From: an uncultured Verrucomicrobiota bacterium
GTDB lineage: Bacteria > Verrucomicrobiota > Kiritimatiellia > Kiritimatiellales > Tichowtungiaceae
Assembly: GCA_903826865.1 (NCBI GenBank)
Contig: CAIKGD010000042.1
Coordinates: forward strand, 33,102-97,101
Direction of reading: 5' to 3'
Length of the DNA: 64,000 nt
Shown: piece after piece, positions 50,397 to 59,073 of the stretch
Numbering within the stretch: position 1 is the first letter of the stretch
Layout: each line of letters opens with the position of its first letter
Made by a program: the position numbers and the translations under genes
The notes under the pieces: generated by a model
What the model saw: only the letters and a program-made list of their open reading frames with translations
Database searches by the model: none
Told to the model about the DNA's origin: nothing

Positions 50397-51863
50397 TCAT
50401 ATTTTTACGATCCACTCGATCAATGTGCGTGCACCGAAAAGGGTGACGCCGGGATCCATCCAGGGTTTGGAAGATTCTTCCCATGCGGTTCCGGCGATGT
50501 CGAGGTGTGCCCACGGAATATCTTCGGGGACAAAGTTGGCGAGGAAGGCCGCGCCGTTGATGGTTCCGGCGGTTCCGGATTTGCTGATGTTCTGCAAATC
50601 GGCGAAGGTGCCTTTCATGTCGTCCATGTTTTCCGGCCAGAGCGGCAGTTCCCATAACCGTTCGCCGGCGGCGTCAGCGGTTTTGACCAGCGTAGCGTTC
50701 AGTTTGTGGTTATTGCCGACAACAGCGGCGGCGGTATGGCCGAGCGCGGTGACGACCGCGCCGGTCAGTGTGGCGAGGTCAACGATGGCGGCGGGTTTGT
50801 GCTGCAGGGCAAGCGAAAGCGCGTCGGCCAGTACGAGGCGGCCTTCGGCATCGGTGTTTAAAATCTCGATAGTTTTTCCGGCGTGCGATTTGACGATATC
50901 GCCAGGGCGGGTGGCGCGGCCGCCGGGCATATTTTCTGCCACGGCCAGCATGCCGATGACCGGCGTTGCCGGTTTGAGCAGAGCGACCATCTGCATGGCG
51001 GCCAGTACGGCCATGCCGCCGGATTTGTCGTAGCGCATCCATTCCATGCCTTTGCCGGGCTTGAGCGAAATGCCGCCGGAGTCGAAGGTGATGGTTTTGC
51101 CGATGATGACAACCGGTTTGGCCTTCGGGTTGGTGCCTTTGTATTTGAGCGTGATGATCCGGGCGTCCTGCGTACTGCCCGCCGCGACGGCGAGGATGGC
51201 GTTGCAACTTTTCTTTTTCAGGTCGGCTTTGCTGAGTACGGAAAAGGCGAGTTTGTTTTCCTTGGACATTTTCTGCGCCCAGCTGGAAATCTTCTGCGGC
51301 GTGGCTTCGTTACCGGGCAGGTTGGCTAGGTCGGCGGTGGCGAGCAAAGCCCGGCTTTCCAGTTCCGCTTCGGTCAGTGCTTTGCGGCAGGCGGCGGGGT
51401 TTTCGCACGGTCCGGCAAACGTCAGCGACAGTTCAGCTCCGCGCTTTTTGGTGCCGGTTTTAAAGGTGTCGAAGCTGTAGGTGCCCCATGCCGCGCCGCG
51501 CGCCACGGCGTGTACGAAGGCTGCATCCGAGACTTTGCCGATTCCGGCGGCGGTGCTGACCGCGAACGTTTTAACGCCCGCTTTTTTACCGGCGCGCACG
51601 GCGGCGGATGCGGCGCGTTCGAGATATTCCATGCGGAAATGCTTCCGGTCGCCCAGTCCGGCGAGGACGATGTCGCCGGTTCCGGTCTGGAAGACAAGGG
51701 TTTGAGCGTAGTCGCCGCTGAAACCGGTTTTTTTGATCTGACTGCCGATCTGCTTCGCCAGTCCGGTGCTGCCGCTGAGCAGCGGCTTTTTATCCTGCAC
51801 AAAAATAATCCAGGCCACTTTGGCCTGTGTTTCGAGCGGCCGGGCGGTCAGGATCAGTTTCAT
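50397..51863 (-). CDS. pepA: Leucyl aminopeptidase (M17)
   Basis: A 488-residue cytosolic metallo-aminopeptidase. The family signature NTDAEGRLVLADAL is intact, and the other two-metal ligands are visible in VVIIGKTITFDSGGISLKP (Lys, Asp) and RYDKSGG (Asp). ADLANLPGNEATPQ marks the domain junction. It releases N-terminal residues from peptides; some relatives also bind DNA. It overlaps the HMA-like lipoprotein gene upstream by one base in an ATGA arrangement. Confidence 0.95.
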   Translation of the reverse strand: MKLILTARPLETQAKVAWIIFVQDKKPLLSGSTGLAKQIGSQIKKTGFSGDYAQTLVFQTGTGDIVLAGLGDRKHFRMEYLERAASAAVRAGKKAGVKTFAVSTAAGIGKVSDAAFVHAVARGAAWGTYSFDTFKTGTKKRGAELSLTFAGPCENPAACRKALTEAELESRALLATADLANLPGNEATPQKISSWAQKMSKENKLAFSVLSKADLKKKSCNAILAVAAGSTQDARIITLKYKGTNPKAKPVVIIGKTITFDSGGISLKPGKGMEWMRYDKSGGMAVLAAMQMVALLKPATPVIGMLAVAENMPGGRATRPGDIVKSHAGKTIEILNTDAEGRLVLADALSLALQHKPAAIVDLATLTGAVVTALGHTAAAVVGNNHKLNATLVKTADAAGERLWELPLWPENMDDMKGTFADLQNISKSGTAGTINGAAFLANFVPEDIPWAHLDIAGTAWEESSKPWMDPGVTLFGARTLIEWIVKI

Positions 51864-52192
51864 CAGCGCATATCCTCAGGAAGCTTGGCTTTGTCAGCCG
51901 GATCGGCCGGCCAGTTCGGCAGGTCGAAGCCCGCTTTGACGATGGCGTATTCGATGTTTTTGATATAACCCTCCAGTCCGTTGAAAACAACGGTGAGGGT
52001 GTGTTTCTCAAGGTCGGGGCGGAGTTCTTTAATGCCGGACACCGGCCGCAGGGCCTGGGCAATGCGCGCGGCGCTGTCCTGCGAGCGGAGCTGTTTTATC
52101 TGGAACGTCTCCGTGCGGATGTCGTTGCGGAAGCACCCGGCCAACAGAAGCAGGGCGGTGAGCGGAAGCCATTTTTTCAGAAGTGTTTTCAT
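51863..52192 (-). CDS. HMA-like lipoprotein lacking the CxxC metal site
   Basis: A 109-residue lipoprotein (lipobox LLAGC) with start at ATG 52192. The mature sequence TETFQIKQLRSQDSAARIAQALRPVSGIKELRPDLEKHTLTVVFNGL followed by KNIEYAIVKAGFDLP has the beta-alpha-beta-beta-alpha-beta layout of heavy-metal-associated domains. The metal-binding MxCxxC loop is replaced by QLRSQDSA. It is therefore unlikely to bind copper in the usual way. It lies between a TPR protein gene and pepA, in one apparent transcription unit. Confidence 0.6.
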   Translation of the reverse strand: MKTLLKKWLPLTALLLLAGCFRNDIRTETFQIKQLRSQDSAARIAQALRPVSGIKELRPDLEKHTLTVVFNGLEGYIKNIEYAIVKAGFDLPNWPADPADKAKLPEDMR

Positions 52193-52232
52193 AGGTGCGG
52201 AAAATACAACGGAAACAGGGCGCGGGTAAACT

Positions 52233-54377
52233 TCATAATCCGAGATCATTCATCATCGGCAGGGCGTAAACCCTCCGCCAGCCCGGCGGTTTGCTGAATT
52301 TTTCGCGGGCCAGCAGCCTGAAATTATCAGCCAGTTCAGCCGTTTCAGGATAGCGCTTTTCGTAGATGTCGATGAAGTCGGCGTAGCGTTTTTCCGCTTC
52401 TTTGAAATTTCCGTTCATCTGCAGGGCAAGCGCCAGCCCGAAGAGCGCGGAAGGACTTCCGGTTTTCTGTGTGAGAGCCTGCCGGTAAAATTTTTCGGCC
52501 TGATCAGGCCGATCATTGAGCATCAACAGATTGGCCTGCAGGAAGCGCGATAGTACGCTGTCCGGATAGTTGCGGCAGATACGCAGGGCTTCGGCATAGC
52601 GGCCCTGCTGATAGTTCAGTGAGGCTTCGGCGACCCGGGTTTCCGCGTCATGGCTGTGCGGCAGGGTGTAAAAAAGATGGACAATCAGAATCGCAAGCAG
52701 TAAGCCGACGGCGATACTCAGGTCGGCTTTATTGATCCGCAGCCGGTGACCCCAGCGCAGAAGCTGCTGCGCTACCGAAGGAGCTTCAGCTTCGTCGTGC
52801 GCAAATTCATCCTGTACGGCGAGGATGAGCGCCGCCGTGACCGGACCGAGTGCGAAAGCGGGTGCGCCGGTTGTTTCACCGCGTGCGACCTCAATGCTTT
52901 CACGGTCAAACCAGACGGTGAAACCCTCACTCATGCGGTGTGCAAAGAGCATCAGCAGGGTGCGGGTGTTGTCGGCGTTCCGGAGCGATTCGAAAGCCAT
53001 AAACTGATGGATGGCGGGTATATGGGCTGTATCGCCAATCGCATCCTGTTTCCACGAAGAGGGCGCATGATGTCCGGGGAAACTGCGGGTTTCTTCAAAA
53101 TTTTCAAGCAGGGCGGTTTGCTTCTCGCGGTCAAGGCCGCGCCAGAAAAGAGGCAGGAAGGATCCAAAGGATGGTTCGCGCAGATAGTGTCCGTCTTTCC
53201 AGACATTGGAAAATGCTTTGACAGCCGGATCCCAGAACACTGTATTAAGCGTCTGAGCCAGCTGATTGCGCTCTTCGGTGAGCGATCCGGTGACAGATTC
53301 CGTATGTTCACTTTCTGCGCAAAGGCGTATTAACGCTTCAATTTCGGCTATCAGCAGAACCGTGAGTTCAGGTGTCGCTTTACCGCGTTCAAAACTTTCC
53401 GGAACGAAGACTTCCTGTTCGCTCTGCCAGGACGGGATGCGGTCGCGGTGCGGATCGAAGCGGCGCACGGCCCACTGTACATATTTTCGCAGAGCAGGTA
53501 GATATTTTTTAAGCAGTGCAGGGTCGTGGCCGCTCTGCCACGCCAGCTCAAAGGACTGCACGATGAACGGCCACGGCGCGACGGTTGCGGCCAGTCCGCC
53601 CGGTTCAACCCAGGCGGGAAAACCGCCGTTACTCTGCTGAAGTGAAAGCGCGGTCTGGATCAGTTCCAGCGCGACAGGCGGATCAGTCAGGCACCAGGCG
53701 CGGACGAGCGGATAGATTTCGTTGAGCGAAAAGGTTTCGTTGGCGAACCCGTCCGCCGCGCTCCAGAGGCCGTGAAGTGCGACGGTGCGTGAGCGCAGAC
53801 GGGCTTTCAGGTTTTCCGCAGCGAGCGCGACAGGCGGATTATGAAGCGGATTGACACTGAAGAGCCGGCTGATATTTGCGCGGTCTTTTGCTTCTCTTTG
53901 CGCGAGAATTTCAAAACTTTCGTTGAGTGTATTTTCAGCTTTCCCGAGCGCCCGCTCCGGGGTGAGTTCCCCGCAAACCAGTGCAAAACAGTTATTCTTT
54001 TGCAGGAGAAGGGTGGTGGTGTGACCGCTCTGTACCCAGACCGCGTTGTTGTCACTTGTGATTTCTGCTGTCGCGTTCAGTTGCGGCATTGGCAGGCCGG
54101 AGACTGTGCCGTAGAACACTCCAGGTGCTGTTTGCAAGGCGTCAATCCGGTTTTTGTCGGGGCGCTTGCGCGCACTGATGGAAAAACCGTTGCAGAAGAG
54201 ACGGACCGTACAGAGCGCCGACGGTTCAATCAGCTGCAGAATCCATTCGCCGCCGGGGATGGTGAGCGCGCCGGTGGCGGCACCGGTTATAAACGGTGTC
54301 TGATCCTCCGGGCCGGACAAAAATATCCACCCCTGTTTCCAGGGGACATCCGGATAATCTGTGAAAATATTTTTCAT
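52233..54377 (-). CDS. (Alpha/alpha)6 glycosidase-like protein with TM helix and TPR tail
   Basis: A 714-residue protein without signal peptide; ATG 54389 is an alternative start and neither has a clear RBS. Residues 1-150 are beta-rich. About 160-540 resemble the (alpha/alpha)6 barrel of trehalase/GH63/glycogen-debranching families (QQSNGGFPAWVEPGGLAATVAPWPFIVQSFELAW, DRIPSWQSEQEVFVP, FWDPAVKAFSNVW). One transmembrane helix lies at about 552-571. The last 125 residues are TPR repeats (EASLNYQQGRYAEALRICRN, AEKFYRQALTQKTGSPSALFGLALALQMNG). The glycosidase-like part should be cytoplasmic and the TPR part periplasmic. Catalytic acids cannot be assigned with confidence. Confidence 0.6.
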   Translation of the reverse strand: MKNIFTDYPDVPWKQGWIFLSGPEDQTPFITGAATGALTIPGGEWILQLIEPSALCTVRLFCNGFSISARKRPDKNRIDALQTAPGVFYGTVSGLPMPQLNATAEITSDNNAVWVQSGHTTTLLLQKNNCFALVCGELTPERALGKAENTLNESFEILAQREAKDRANISRLFSVNPLHNPPVALAAENLKARLRSRTVALHGLWSAADGFANETFSLNEIYPLVRAWCLTDPPVALELIQTALSLQQSNGGFPAWVEPGGLAATVAPWPFIVQSFELAWQSGHDPALLKKYLPALRKYVQWAVRRFDPHRDRIPSWQSEQEVFVPESFERGKATPELTVLLIAEIEALIRLCAESEHTESVTGSLTEERNQLAQTLNTVFWDPAVKAFSNVWKDGHYLREPSFGSFLPLFWRGLDREKQTALLENFEETRSFPGHHAPSSWKQDAIGDTAHIPAIHQFMAFESLRNADNTRTLLMLFAHRMSEGFTVWFDRESIEVARGETTGAPAFALGPVTAALILAVQDEFAHDEAEAPSVAQQLLRWGHRLRINKADLSIAVGLLLAILIVHLFYTLPHSHDAETRVAEASLNYQQGRYAEALRICRNYPDSVLSRFLQANLLMLNDRPDQAEKFYRQALTQKTGSPSALFGLALALQMNGNFKEAEKRYADFIDIYEKRYPETAELADNFRLLAREKFSKPPGWRRVYALPMMNDLGL

Positions 54378-54454
54378 GCAGGAAACCATTATACTGTCTC
54401 AATCAGCAGGCTTCTTCAATACCTTGCTTTTTATTTCGGAAGCGGGTGAAAGGC

Positions 54455-54484
54455 TTGCGCAAACCGTTATTAAATGTTTATGAT
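54455..54484 (+). promoter_or_regulatory. Possible sigma-70-type promoter for the HPt/partner-switch genes
   Basis: TTGCGC at 54455-54460 and TATGAT at 54479-54484 are separated by 18 bp, 37 bp before the ATG of the HPt gene, in the divergent intergenic region. The -10 matches consensus at five of six positions; the -35 is weak. Confidence 0.4.
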
Positions 54485-54520
54485 GAGTATGAATCATATA
54501 GATACGGAAGGGGTGGAGTT

Positions 54521-54877
54521 ATGGCAATTGCGCGCGCAATAGAAACGGTTCGCGGTCTGGTTCATGATCTGGACGGACGGATCAGTCAGTTCGAAGTGGA
54601 AACCTTCGAAATGGACGACGAACTGATCGGCGCTTTCTGTGAAGAACTTGAGCGGATGTCTGCCGACCTTCAAACCGGTCTGGATACTTCTAATAACGAA
54701 ATGATCCGGGTGGCGGCGCACTCCATCAAAGGCATGGGCGGCACGATGGGACTTCCGGAGATATCCGTGCTGGCGGAGGAAATCGAGCTGACGCTTCGCG
54801 CCGGACAAACGGAACGTTGCACGGCGCTTTGCCGTGCACTTATCAAATGGGCCCGTGAATTTGTTGCTGGGAAATAA
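54521..54877 (+). CDS. Histidine phosphotransfer (HPt) protein
   Basis: A 118-residue four-helix HPt domain protein. The phosphorylatable His67 is in RVAAHSIKGMGGTMGLPEIS, the standard HPt motif. ATG 54521 has GGAG just upstream; the GTG at 54446 would overlap the proposed promoter. It would relay phosphate from a hybrid sensor kinase, not encoded here, to the receiver domain of the next protein. The start codon of the next gene overlaps its stop by one base. The set matches the HptB position in the HptB-HsbR-HsbA pathway of Pseudomonas. Confidence 0.85.
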   Translation: MAIARAIETVRGLVHDLDGRISQFEVETFEMDDELIGAFCEELERMSADLQTGLDTSNNEMIRVAAHSIKGMGGTMGLPEISVLAEEIELTLRAGQTERCTALCRALIKWAREFVAGK

Positions 54878-56511
54878 TGAAATCTTTCCCGGCAGACGAT
54901 CCGCACGAAACGGTTTCGTCCGGAGCATCCCGGCCTGTTTTGGGAGGCAAGGTGCTGGTGGTGGACGACGAACGTCCTAACCGGCTTTACCTGAAAAAAC
55001 TCCTTACCTCCTACGGTTGTGAAGTTTTTGAGGCGGTCGACGGGCCGTCGGCGATGGAACTGGTGCATCATGAACGGCTCGACCTGATTCTCGCCGATGT
55101 CGTTATGCCCGGGATGGACGGCTTTGAACTTTGCGGAGCCGTTAAAAAACTCACCGCGACCCGCGATGTACCTGTAATCATGGTGACAGCTAAAGGGCAG
55201 ATTGAAGATCTTAAAAAAGGATTCGATCTCGGGGCCATGGATTATATCCGCAAGCCCTTTGATGCGCGTGAGCTGGTGCTGCGTGTCGGTAATGCGCTGG
55301 CACTGAAACGCAGCAATGATGCGTTGGCCCATTGGAAACGGCGCGTGTCGCACGAGCTGGAGCTTGCGGGAAAAATCCAGCAGTCGATGTTCTCGATGGA
55401 GCCGCTCTTTTCAGGGCCGTTCGAAATCCGTATTAAATACCGGTCCTCCATGGATGTCGGCGGCGATGCATTTGATGTGATTGAATTGCCGGACGGGCGC
55501 TGCTGTCTTTATGTGGCGGATGTGTCGGGACACGGCGTCGCCCCGGCAATGATTTCCTCCATGCTCAAGGCGACCGCAACCGAGCTGATTTGGACGTTCT
55601 ATGAACGCGGTCCCGCATTTATCTGCAACGAACTGCATGTGCGCCTGTGTGCAACGCTTAACAATCCGGCTTATTATGCCACCATGCTGATGGCGTTTTA
55701 CGAGCCGGCAACCGGTCGCTGGGTTTGCATGAACTGCGGGCATCCCGATCCGATACTGATTTGCGGCGGGAAACCCGTTCCGTTTCCTGCCGGGCACGGA
55801 GGCATTCCTGTCGGAATGCCGCTCGGCCCGGCCCGGCCCTTTGCCGAGGAGGATCAAACAGTTCTGGAAGCCCTCCCGGGTATGCACATTCTGCTCTACA
55901 CCGACGGTCTGACTGAAGCGCGTCACCGCGAAACCGGCGAAGAATGCGGCGAAGAGGAGCTGGAAAAACTCTTTGTGCGCGTTGCCGCTGATCCGTACGC
56001 TGTTAACCGCCCTGCCGCGCTGCTTGATCTCATGGAGGCCGAGGGCTACTCCATCGGTCACGATGACTGCACAGCCATCGCTGTTCGCATGACTGAACCG
56101 GGCAAGGTTCTTATTGAGAGAAACATTGCCGTCGAAACACAGGCGGTTTCGGATTGCACAGAAGAAATGGAGCGGCTGATTCTGGAGCAGACGGGCGAAG
56201 ACCTTGCTGCGCGCGTCCGGCTTGTAGCCATGGAACACGCCATGAATGTGGTCGAGCACAGCCGGCTCGGTGCGCACGAGACGATGTGGATGCAGCTTAT
56301 TCTCGACGAATACGGCTGCCGGCTGGTATTTACAGATCAGGGTCGGGAATGGGATATTTCCCGAGCAGGTGCGGCTGAACCCGGCTTCGATGAGTATGCC
56401 GAGGGCGGACGGGGTCTTTTGATTACTAATGTCGCCGCCGACTGTGTAGAGCGCTATAGACGCGATTCAAAAAATGTTGTAAGTTACATTTTCAGGAGAC
56501 AGACAGACTGA
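54877..56511 (+). CDS. Receiver-PP2C phosphatase-RsbW-type kinase fusion (HsbR-like)
   Basis: A 544-residue cytoplasmic regulator. Residues about 24-140 are a receiver domain with Asp74 (LILADVVMPGMDG) and Lys in YIRKPFDA. Residues about 185-390 form a SpoIIE/PP2C phosphatase (YRSSMDVGGDAFDVIELPDGRCCLYVADVSGHGVAPAMISSML, YTDGLTEARH). Residues about 410-540 form an RsbW-like HATPase kinase (AMEHAMNVVEHSRLGAHETMW, DQGREWDIS, GGRGLLITNVAADCVE). Such proteins phosphorylate and dephosphorylate a STAS antagonist, with the receiver setting the balance; the likely substrate is the STAS protein at 57262. Same domain order as HsbR. Confidence 0.9.
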   Translation: MKSFPADDPHETVSSGASRPVLGGKVLVVDDERPNRLYLKKLLTSYGCEVFEAVDGPSAMELVHHERLDLILADVVMPGMDGFELCGAVKKLTATRDVPVIMVTAKGQIEDLKKGFDLGAMDYIRKPFDARELVLRVGNALALKRSNDALAHWKRRVSHELELAGKIQQSMFSMEPLFSGPFEIRIKYRSSMDVGGDAFDVIELPDGRCCLYVADVSGHGVAPAMISSMLKATATELIWTFYERGPAFICNELHVRLCATLNNPAYYATMLMAFYEPATGRWVCMNCGHPDPILICGGKPVPFPAGHGGIPVGMPLGPARPFAEEDQTVLEALPGMHILLYTDGLTEARHRETGEECGEEELEKLFVRVAADPYAVNRPAALLDLMEAEGYSIGHDDCTAIAVRMTEPGKVLIERNIAVETQAVSDCTEEMERLILEQTGEDLAARVRLVAMEHAMNVVEHSRLGAHETMWMQLILDEYGCRLVFTDQGREWDISRAGAAEPGFDEYAEGGRGLLITNVAADCVERYRRDSKNVVSYIFRRQTD

Positions 56512-57245
56512 TGAATGAATCTGTATATCAGGCCAGACGCGAGCTGTTCAAAACACTCGATCTGCCGGTATCCAAGGCGGATATCAAACGCCTGCGCTGG
56601 CGGCAGCGCAGGCGTCTGCTGGTCTGGGAGTGGGCGCTGAGCAGTCTGCTTGTGATTAAACGTCTGATGGATGTTGTTTGCAGCCTCATCGCCATCGTTA
56701 TGCTCATGCCTCTTTTTATAATCGTATCGGTGTTTATTGTGCTCGAAGACGGCTGGCCGGTGCTCTATGTCCAGCATCGTGTCGGTATCAACGGCCGCAT
56801 TTTTAATTTCTACAAATTCCGTTCGATGCGCCGCGGTGCTGACCGGATTAAAGCGCAGTTGATGGCGCAGAACGAATCCGCAGACGGCGTGATTTTTAAA
56901 ATGAAAAAAGATCCGCGCATTACGCGGGTGGGGCGGGTTCTTCGCCGCTTCAGCATTGACGAAGCGCCGCAGTTTTTCAACGTGCTTGCCGGCGACCTGT
57001 CGCTGGTAGGTCCGCGTCCGCCGCTGCCGGCTGAAGTGGCGCAATACACGCTCGAAGAGCGCAAGCGGTTGCATGTCAAACCCGGCCTTACCTGCCTCTG
57101 GCAGATCGGCGGACGTTCTGAAATTCCTTTTGAACAGCAGGTGCGTCTGGATATGGAATATATTCACAGCCGGAGCATCTGGCAGGATATCTGCATTATG
57201 TTAAAAACCATTCCCGCTGTCCTTTTCGGACGGGGGGCGTATTAG
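56511..57245 (+). CDS. Polyprenyl-phosphate sugar-1-phosphate transferase
   Basis: A 244-residue inner-membrane initiating glycosyltransferase of the bacterial sugar transferase family. A single membrane segment (IKRLMDVVCSLIAIVMLMPLFIIVSVFIVLED) is followed by QHRVGINGRIFNFYKFRSMR and SIDEAPQFFNVLAGDLSLVGPRPPLP, the catalytic and signature motifs. VKPGLTCLWQIGGRSEIPFEQQVRLDMEYI completes the family pattern. It loads a sugar phosphate on undecaprenyl phosphate to start exopolysaccharide or O-antigen synthesis. It starts one base inside the stop of the HsbR-like gene and precedes the STAS gene, so it is co-expressed with the regulators. Confidence 0.93.
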   Translation: MNESVYQARRELFKTLDLPVSKADIKRLRWRQRRRLLVWEWALSSLLVIKRLMDVVCSLIAIVMLMPLFIIVSVFIVLEDGWPVLYVQHRVGINGRIFNFYKFRSMRRGADRIKAQLMAQNESADGVIFKMKKDPRITRVGRVLRRFSIDEAPQFFNVLAGDLSLVGPRPPLPAEVAQYTLEERKRLHVKPGLTCLWQIGGRSEIPFEQQVRLDMEYIHSRSIWQDICIMLKTIPAVLFGRGAY

Positions 57246-57261
57246 AACAGGAGAGGTACCC

Positions 57262-57606
57262 ATGAGTGTAGCATGCACAAAAGAACAGGGAATCGGGATT
57301 ATCACATTGTCCGGTCCGCTTACCGCCGCCACAGTTGAAGCGTTCCGCGAACAGCTTGCCGCCTGGCAGGCCGGCGAAACCAATGTCAAAAACTTCGTCT
57401 TTGATCTGTCCGCCGTGGACTTCATGGACAGTGCCGGACTCGGCTCGCTGATCGCGGCGCTTAAACGCATTACCGAGCGCGGCGGCGACATGAAACTTGC
57501 CTGTCTTCAGAAAAAACCGCGCATGGTGTTTGAAATCACCCGTGCCTATAAGGTTTTTGAAATCTTCGATACCGTTGAAGAAGCCGTCAAGGCTGCCAAG
57601 CCGTAA
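57262..57606 (+). CDS. STAS-domain anti-sigma-factor antagonist (HsbA-like)
   Basis: A 114-residue STAS protein with the phosphorylation site Ser57 in VDFMDSAGLGSLIAALKRI. It would be phosphorylated by the RsbW-like domain and dephosphorylated by the PP2C domain of the protein encoded at 54877, and in its free form bind a partner. That partner could be an anti-sigma factor, a diguanylate cyclase as for HsbA, or one of the adjacent polysaccharide enzymes. GGAGAGG precedes the start. Confidence 0.93.
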   Translation: MSVACTKEQGIGIITLSGPLTAATVEAFREQLAAWQAGETNVKNFVFDLSAVDFMDSAGLGSLIAALKRITERGGDMKLACLQKKPRMVFEITRAYKVFEIFDTVEEAVKAAKP

Positions 57607-57632
57607 AATATCCGGGTGTGTGCCGTGCAGTG

Positions 57633-59054
57633 ATGAAAGCAGTGCTCTATACAGGCGGGAAGCCGTCTTGGACCGGTGTCTTCGGTGATCGTGCCTGGGT
57701 TTTACTGCCGGTCGGCAGCCGCCCGTTACTGAGCTACTGGCTCGAATTCTGTGTTGATCTCGGCATCACCGAGGTGCAGATCATTCTCGGCCAGGCCGCT
57801 GAATACGTGGAAATGTTCTGCGGCAACGGCGAAAAATGGGGGCTGAACATCAATTACAGTCTGATCCGTGCCGAGGACAATCCGCAGTCTTATCTTGCCC
57901 GCGACGCGGATCGCTGGAGCGACGGGTTGCTCTATATCGGCGGAGTGCTTTTCCCCCGCCGCCGGTCCGGCTTTACACTGGAAAAACTTCAGTCGCTTCT
58001 TGATGGCTGTTGTGTTGTGGATCACGGTAACCGGCCTGTTTTTTTTGTCAGCCGTGACCGCAGCAGCATAGACCGGTTTATCCGGGAGGAAACTTGCGGC
58101 TCCACGCCGTACAGTACGGCTGAGGCGGCAGGGCTTGATTTCACCTGCATCCGTGATGTCACACACTACTACCGGTTGAATATGGAAATCGTCCGGAATG
58201 AAATGAACCGCTACCTCTCCAGCGGTTATTCTTCCCGTGATGACGCTTCAATCGGCTATAACGTTATAACGCCGGCTTCGGTCACGTTTACGCCGCCGCT
58301 GGCTGTCGGCAACGACTGCCGTATCGGAGCCATTTCGACAATCGGACCCTGCACGGTTATTTCAGACCATGTCCTCATTGACCGCCAGTGCGAACTCTCG
58401 GACAGCATCATTCTCTCCGATACCTATGTAGGCCGCAATCTTGAGATCAAAGGTAAAATCGTTGCCGGCAACCGCATCGTTGACCCCGAAGACGGCACCT
58501 GCCTCGAGATCGAAGATCCCTGGCTTGTTGCACAGACCCGCCCGCGCAATTACATGCGTGATTTTCTGCGTGCCGTCTTCGGCTGGAATTTTACTTTGCT
58601 GCTTGTTGTCTTGCAGTTTATTCCCTTCATCATCTTATACCTCATCATCCGCCTGCTCGGGCGGGGACAGTTTGTCAGCCGCAGATGCCGGGGCATTGGC
58701 GGAAATGAAATTAAGGTTCTGCGCTTTGTGGCATCCAGTCCGGTGCCGAGCCTGCTGCTTATGATCTTTCACGGCATTTCTCTCGACCGGTTCCCGCAAC
58801 TGCTCCGTGTACTTAGCGGGAATTTATGGCTTTGCGGGCAGGTACCCAAAGCGGCCGAAGGTGAAAAGATGAAAGACACCCAGTGCTATTTTCCCGCTGT
58901 CTTCAGCTATTCCGATGCGTTCATCGAAATTGATAAACAGATGGATGCCCTGTACTACGCCCATACCCGTTCGCTGGCCGCCGACTTGCGCATCCTGCGG
59001 CACGCTCTTTTTGCGCGCCTTGTTGAAGTCGAAATTATCTCCGGTGCGGCCTGA
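57633..59054 (+). CDS. Nucleotidyltransferase/beta-helix/sugar-transferase-like fusion
   Basis: A 473-residue protein (ATG 57633; an upstream in-frame GTG is possible). Residues 1-200 resemble a sugar-nucleotide pyrophosphorylase domain but with a degenerate N-terminal loop (LYTGGKPSWTGVFGDRAWVLLPVGSRPLLSYWLEFC). Residues about 215-290 have hexapeptide-like turns (VGNDCRIGAISTIGPCTVISDHVLIDRQCELSDSIILSDTYVG), suggesting a left-handed beta-helix. One or two membrane helices lie at about 315-345. The C-terminus is a reduced version of the bacterial sugar transferase family (LDRFPQLLRVLSGNLWLCGQVPKA in place of the usual PQxxNVLxGxMSLVGPRP). It may regulate or assist the transferase at 56511. 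Confidence 0.65.
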   Translation: MKAVLYTGGKPSWTGVFGDRAWVLLPVGSRPLLSYWLEFCVDLGITEVQIILGQAAEYVEMFCGNGEKWGLNINYSLIRAEDNPQSYLARDADRWSDGLLYIGGVLFPRRRSGFTLEKLQSLLDGCCVVDHGNRPVFFVSRDRSSIDRFIREETCGSTPYSTAEAAGLDFTCIRDVTHYYRLNMEIVRNEMNRYLSSGYSSRDDASIGYNVITPASVTFTPPLAVGNDCRIGAISTIGPCTVISDHVLIDRQCELSDSIILSDTYVGRNLEIKGKIVAGNRIVDPEDGTCLEIEDPWLVAQTRPRNYMRDFLRAVFGWNFTLLLVVLQFIPFIILYLIIRLLGRGQFVSRRCRGIGGNEIKVLRFVASSPVPSLLLMIFHGISLDRFPQLLRVLSGNLWLCGQVPKAAEGEKMKDTQCYFPAVFSYSDAFIEIDKQMDALYYAHTRSLAADLRILRHALFARLVEVEIISGAA

Positions 59055-59073
59055 GTTTCCAATGTCTGGAAGC

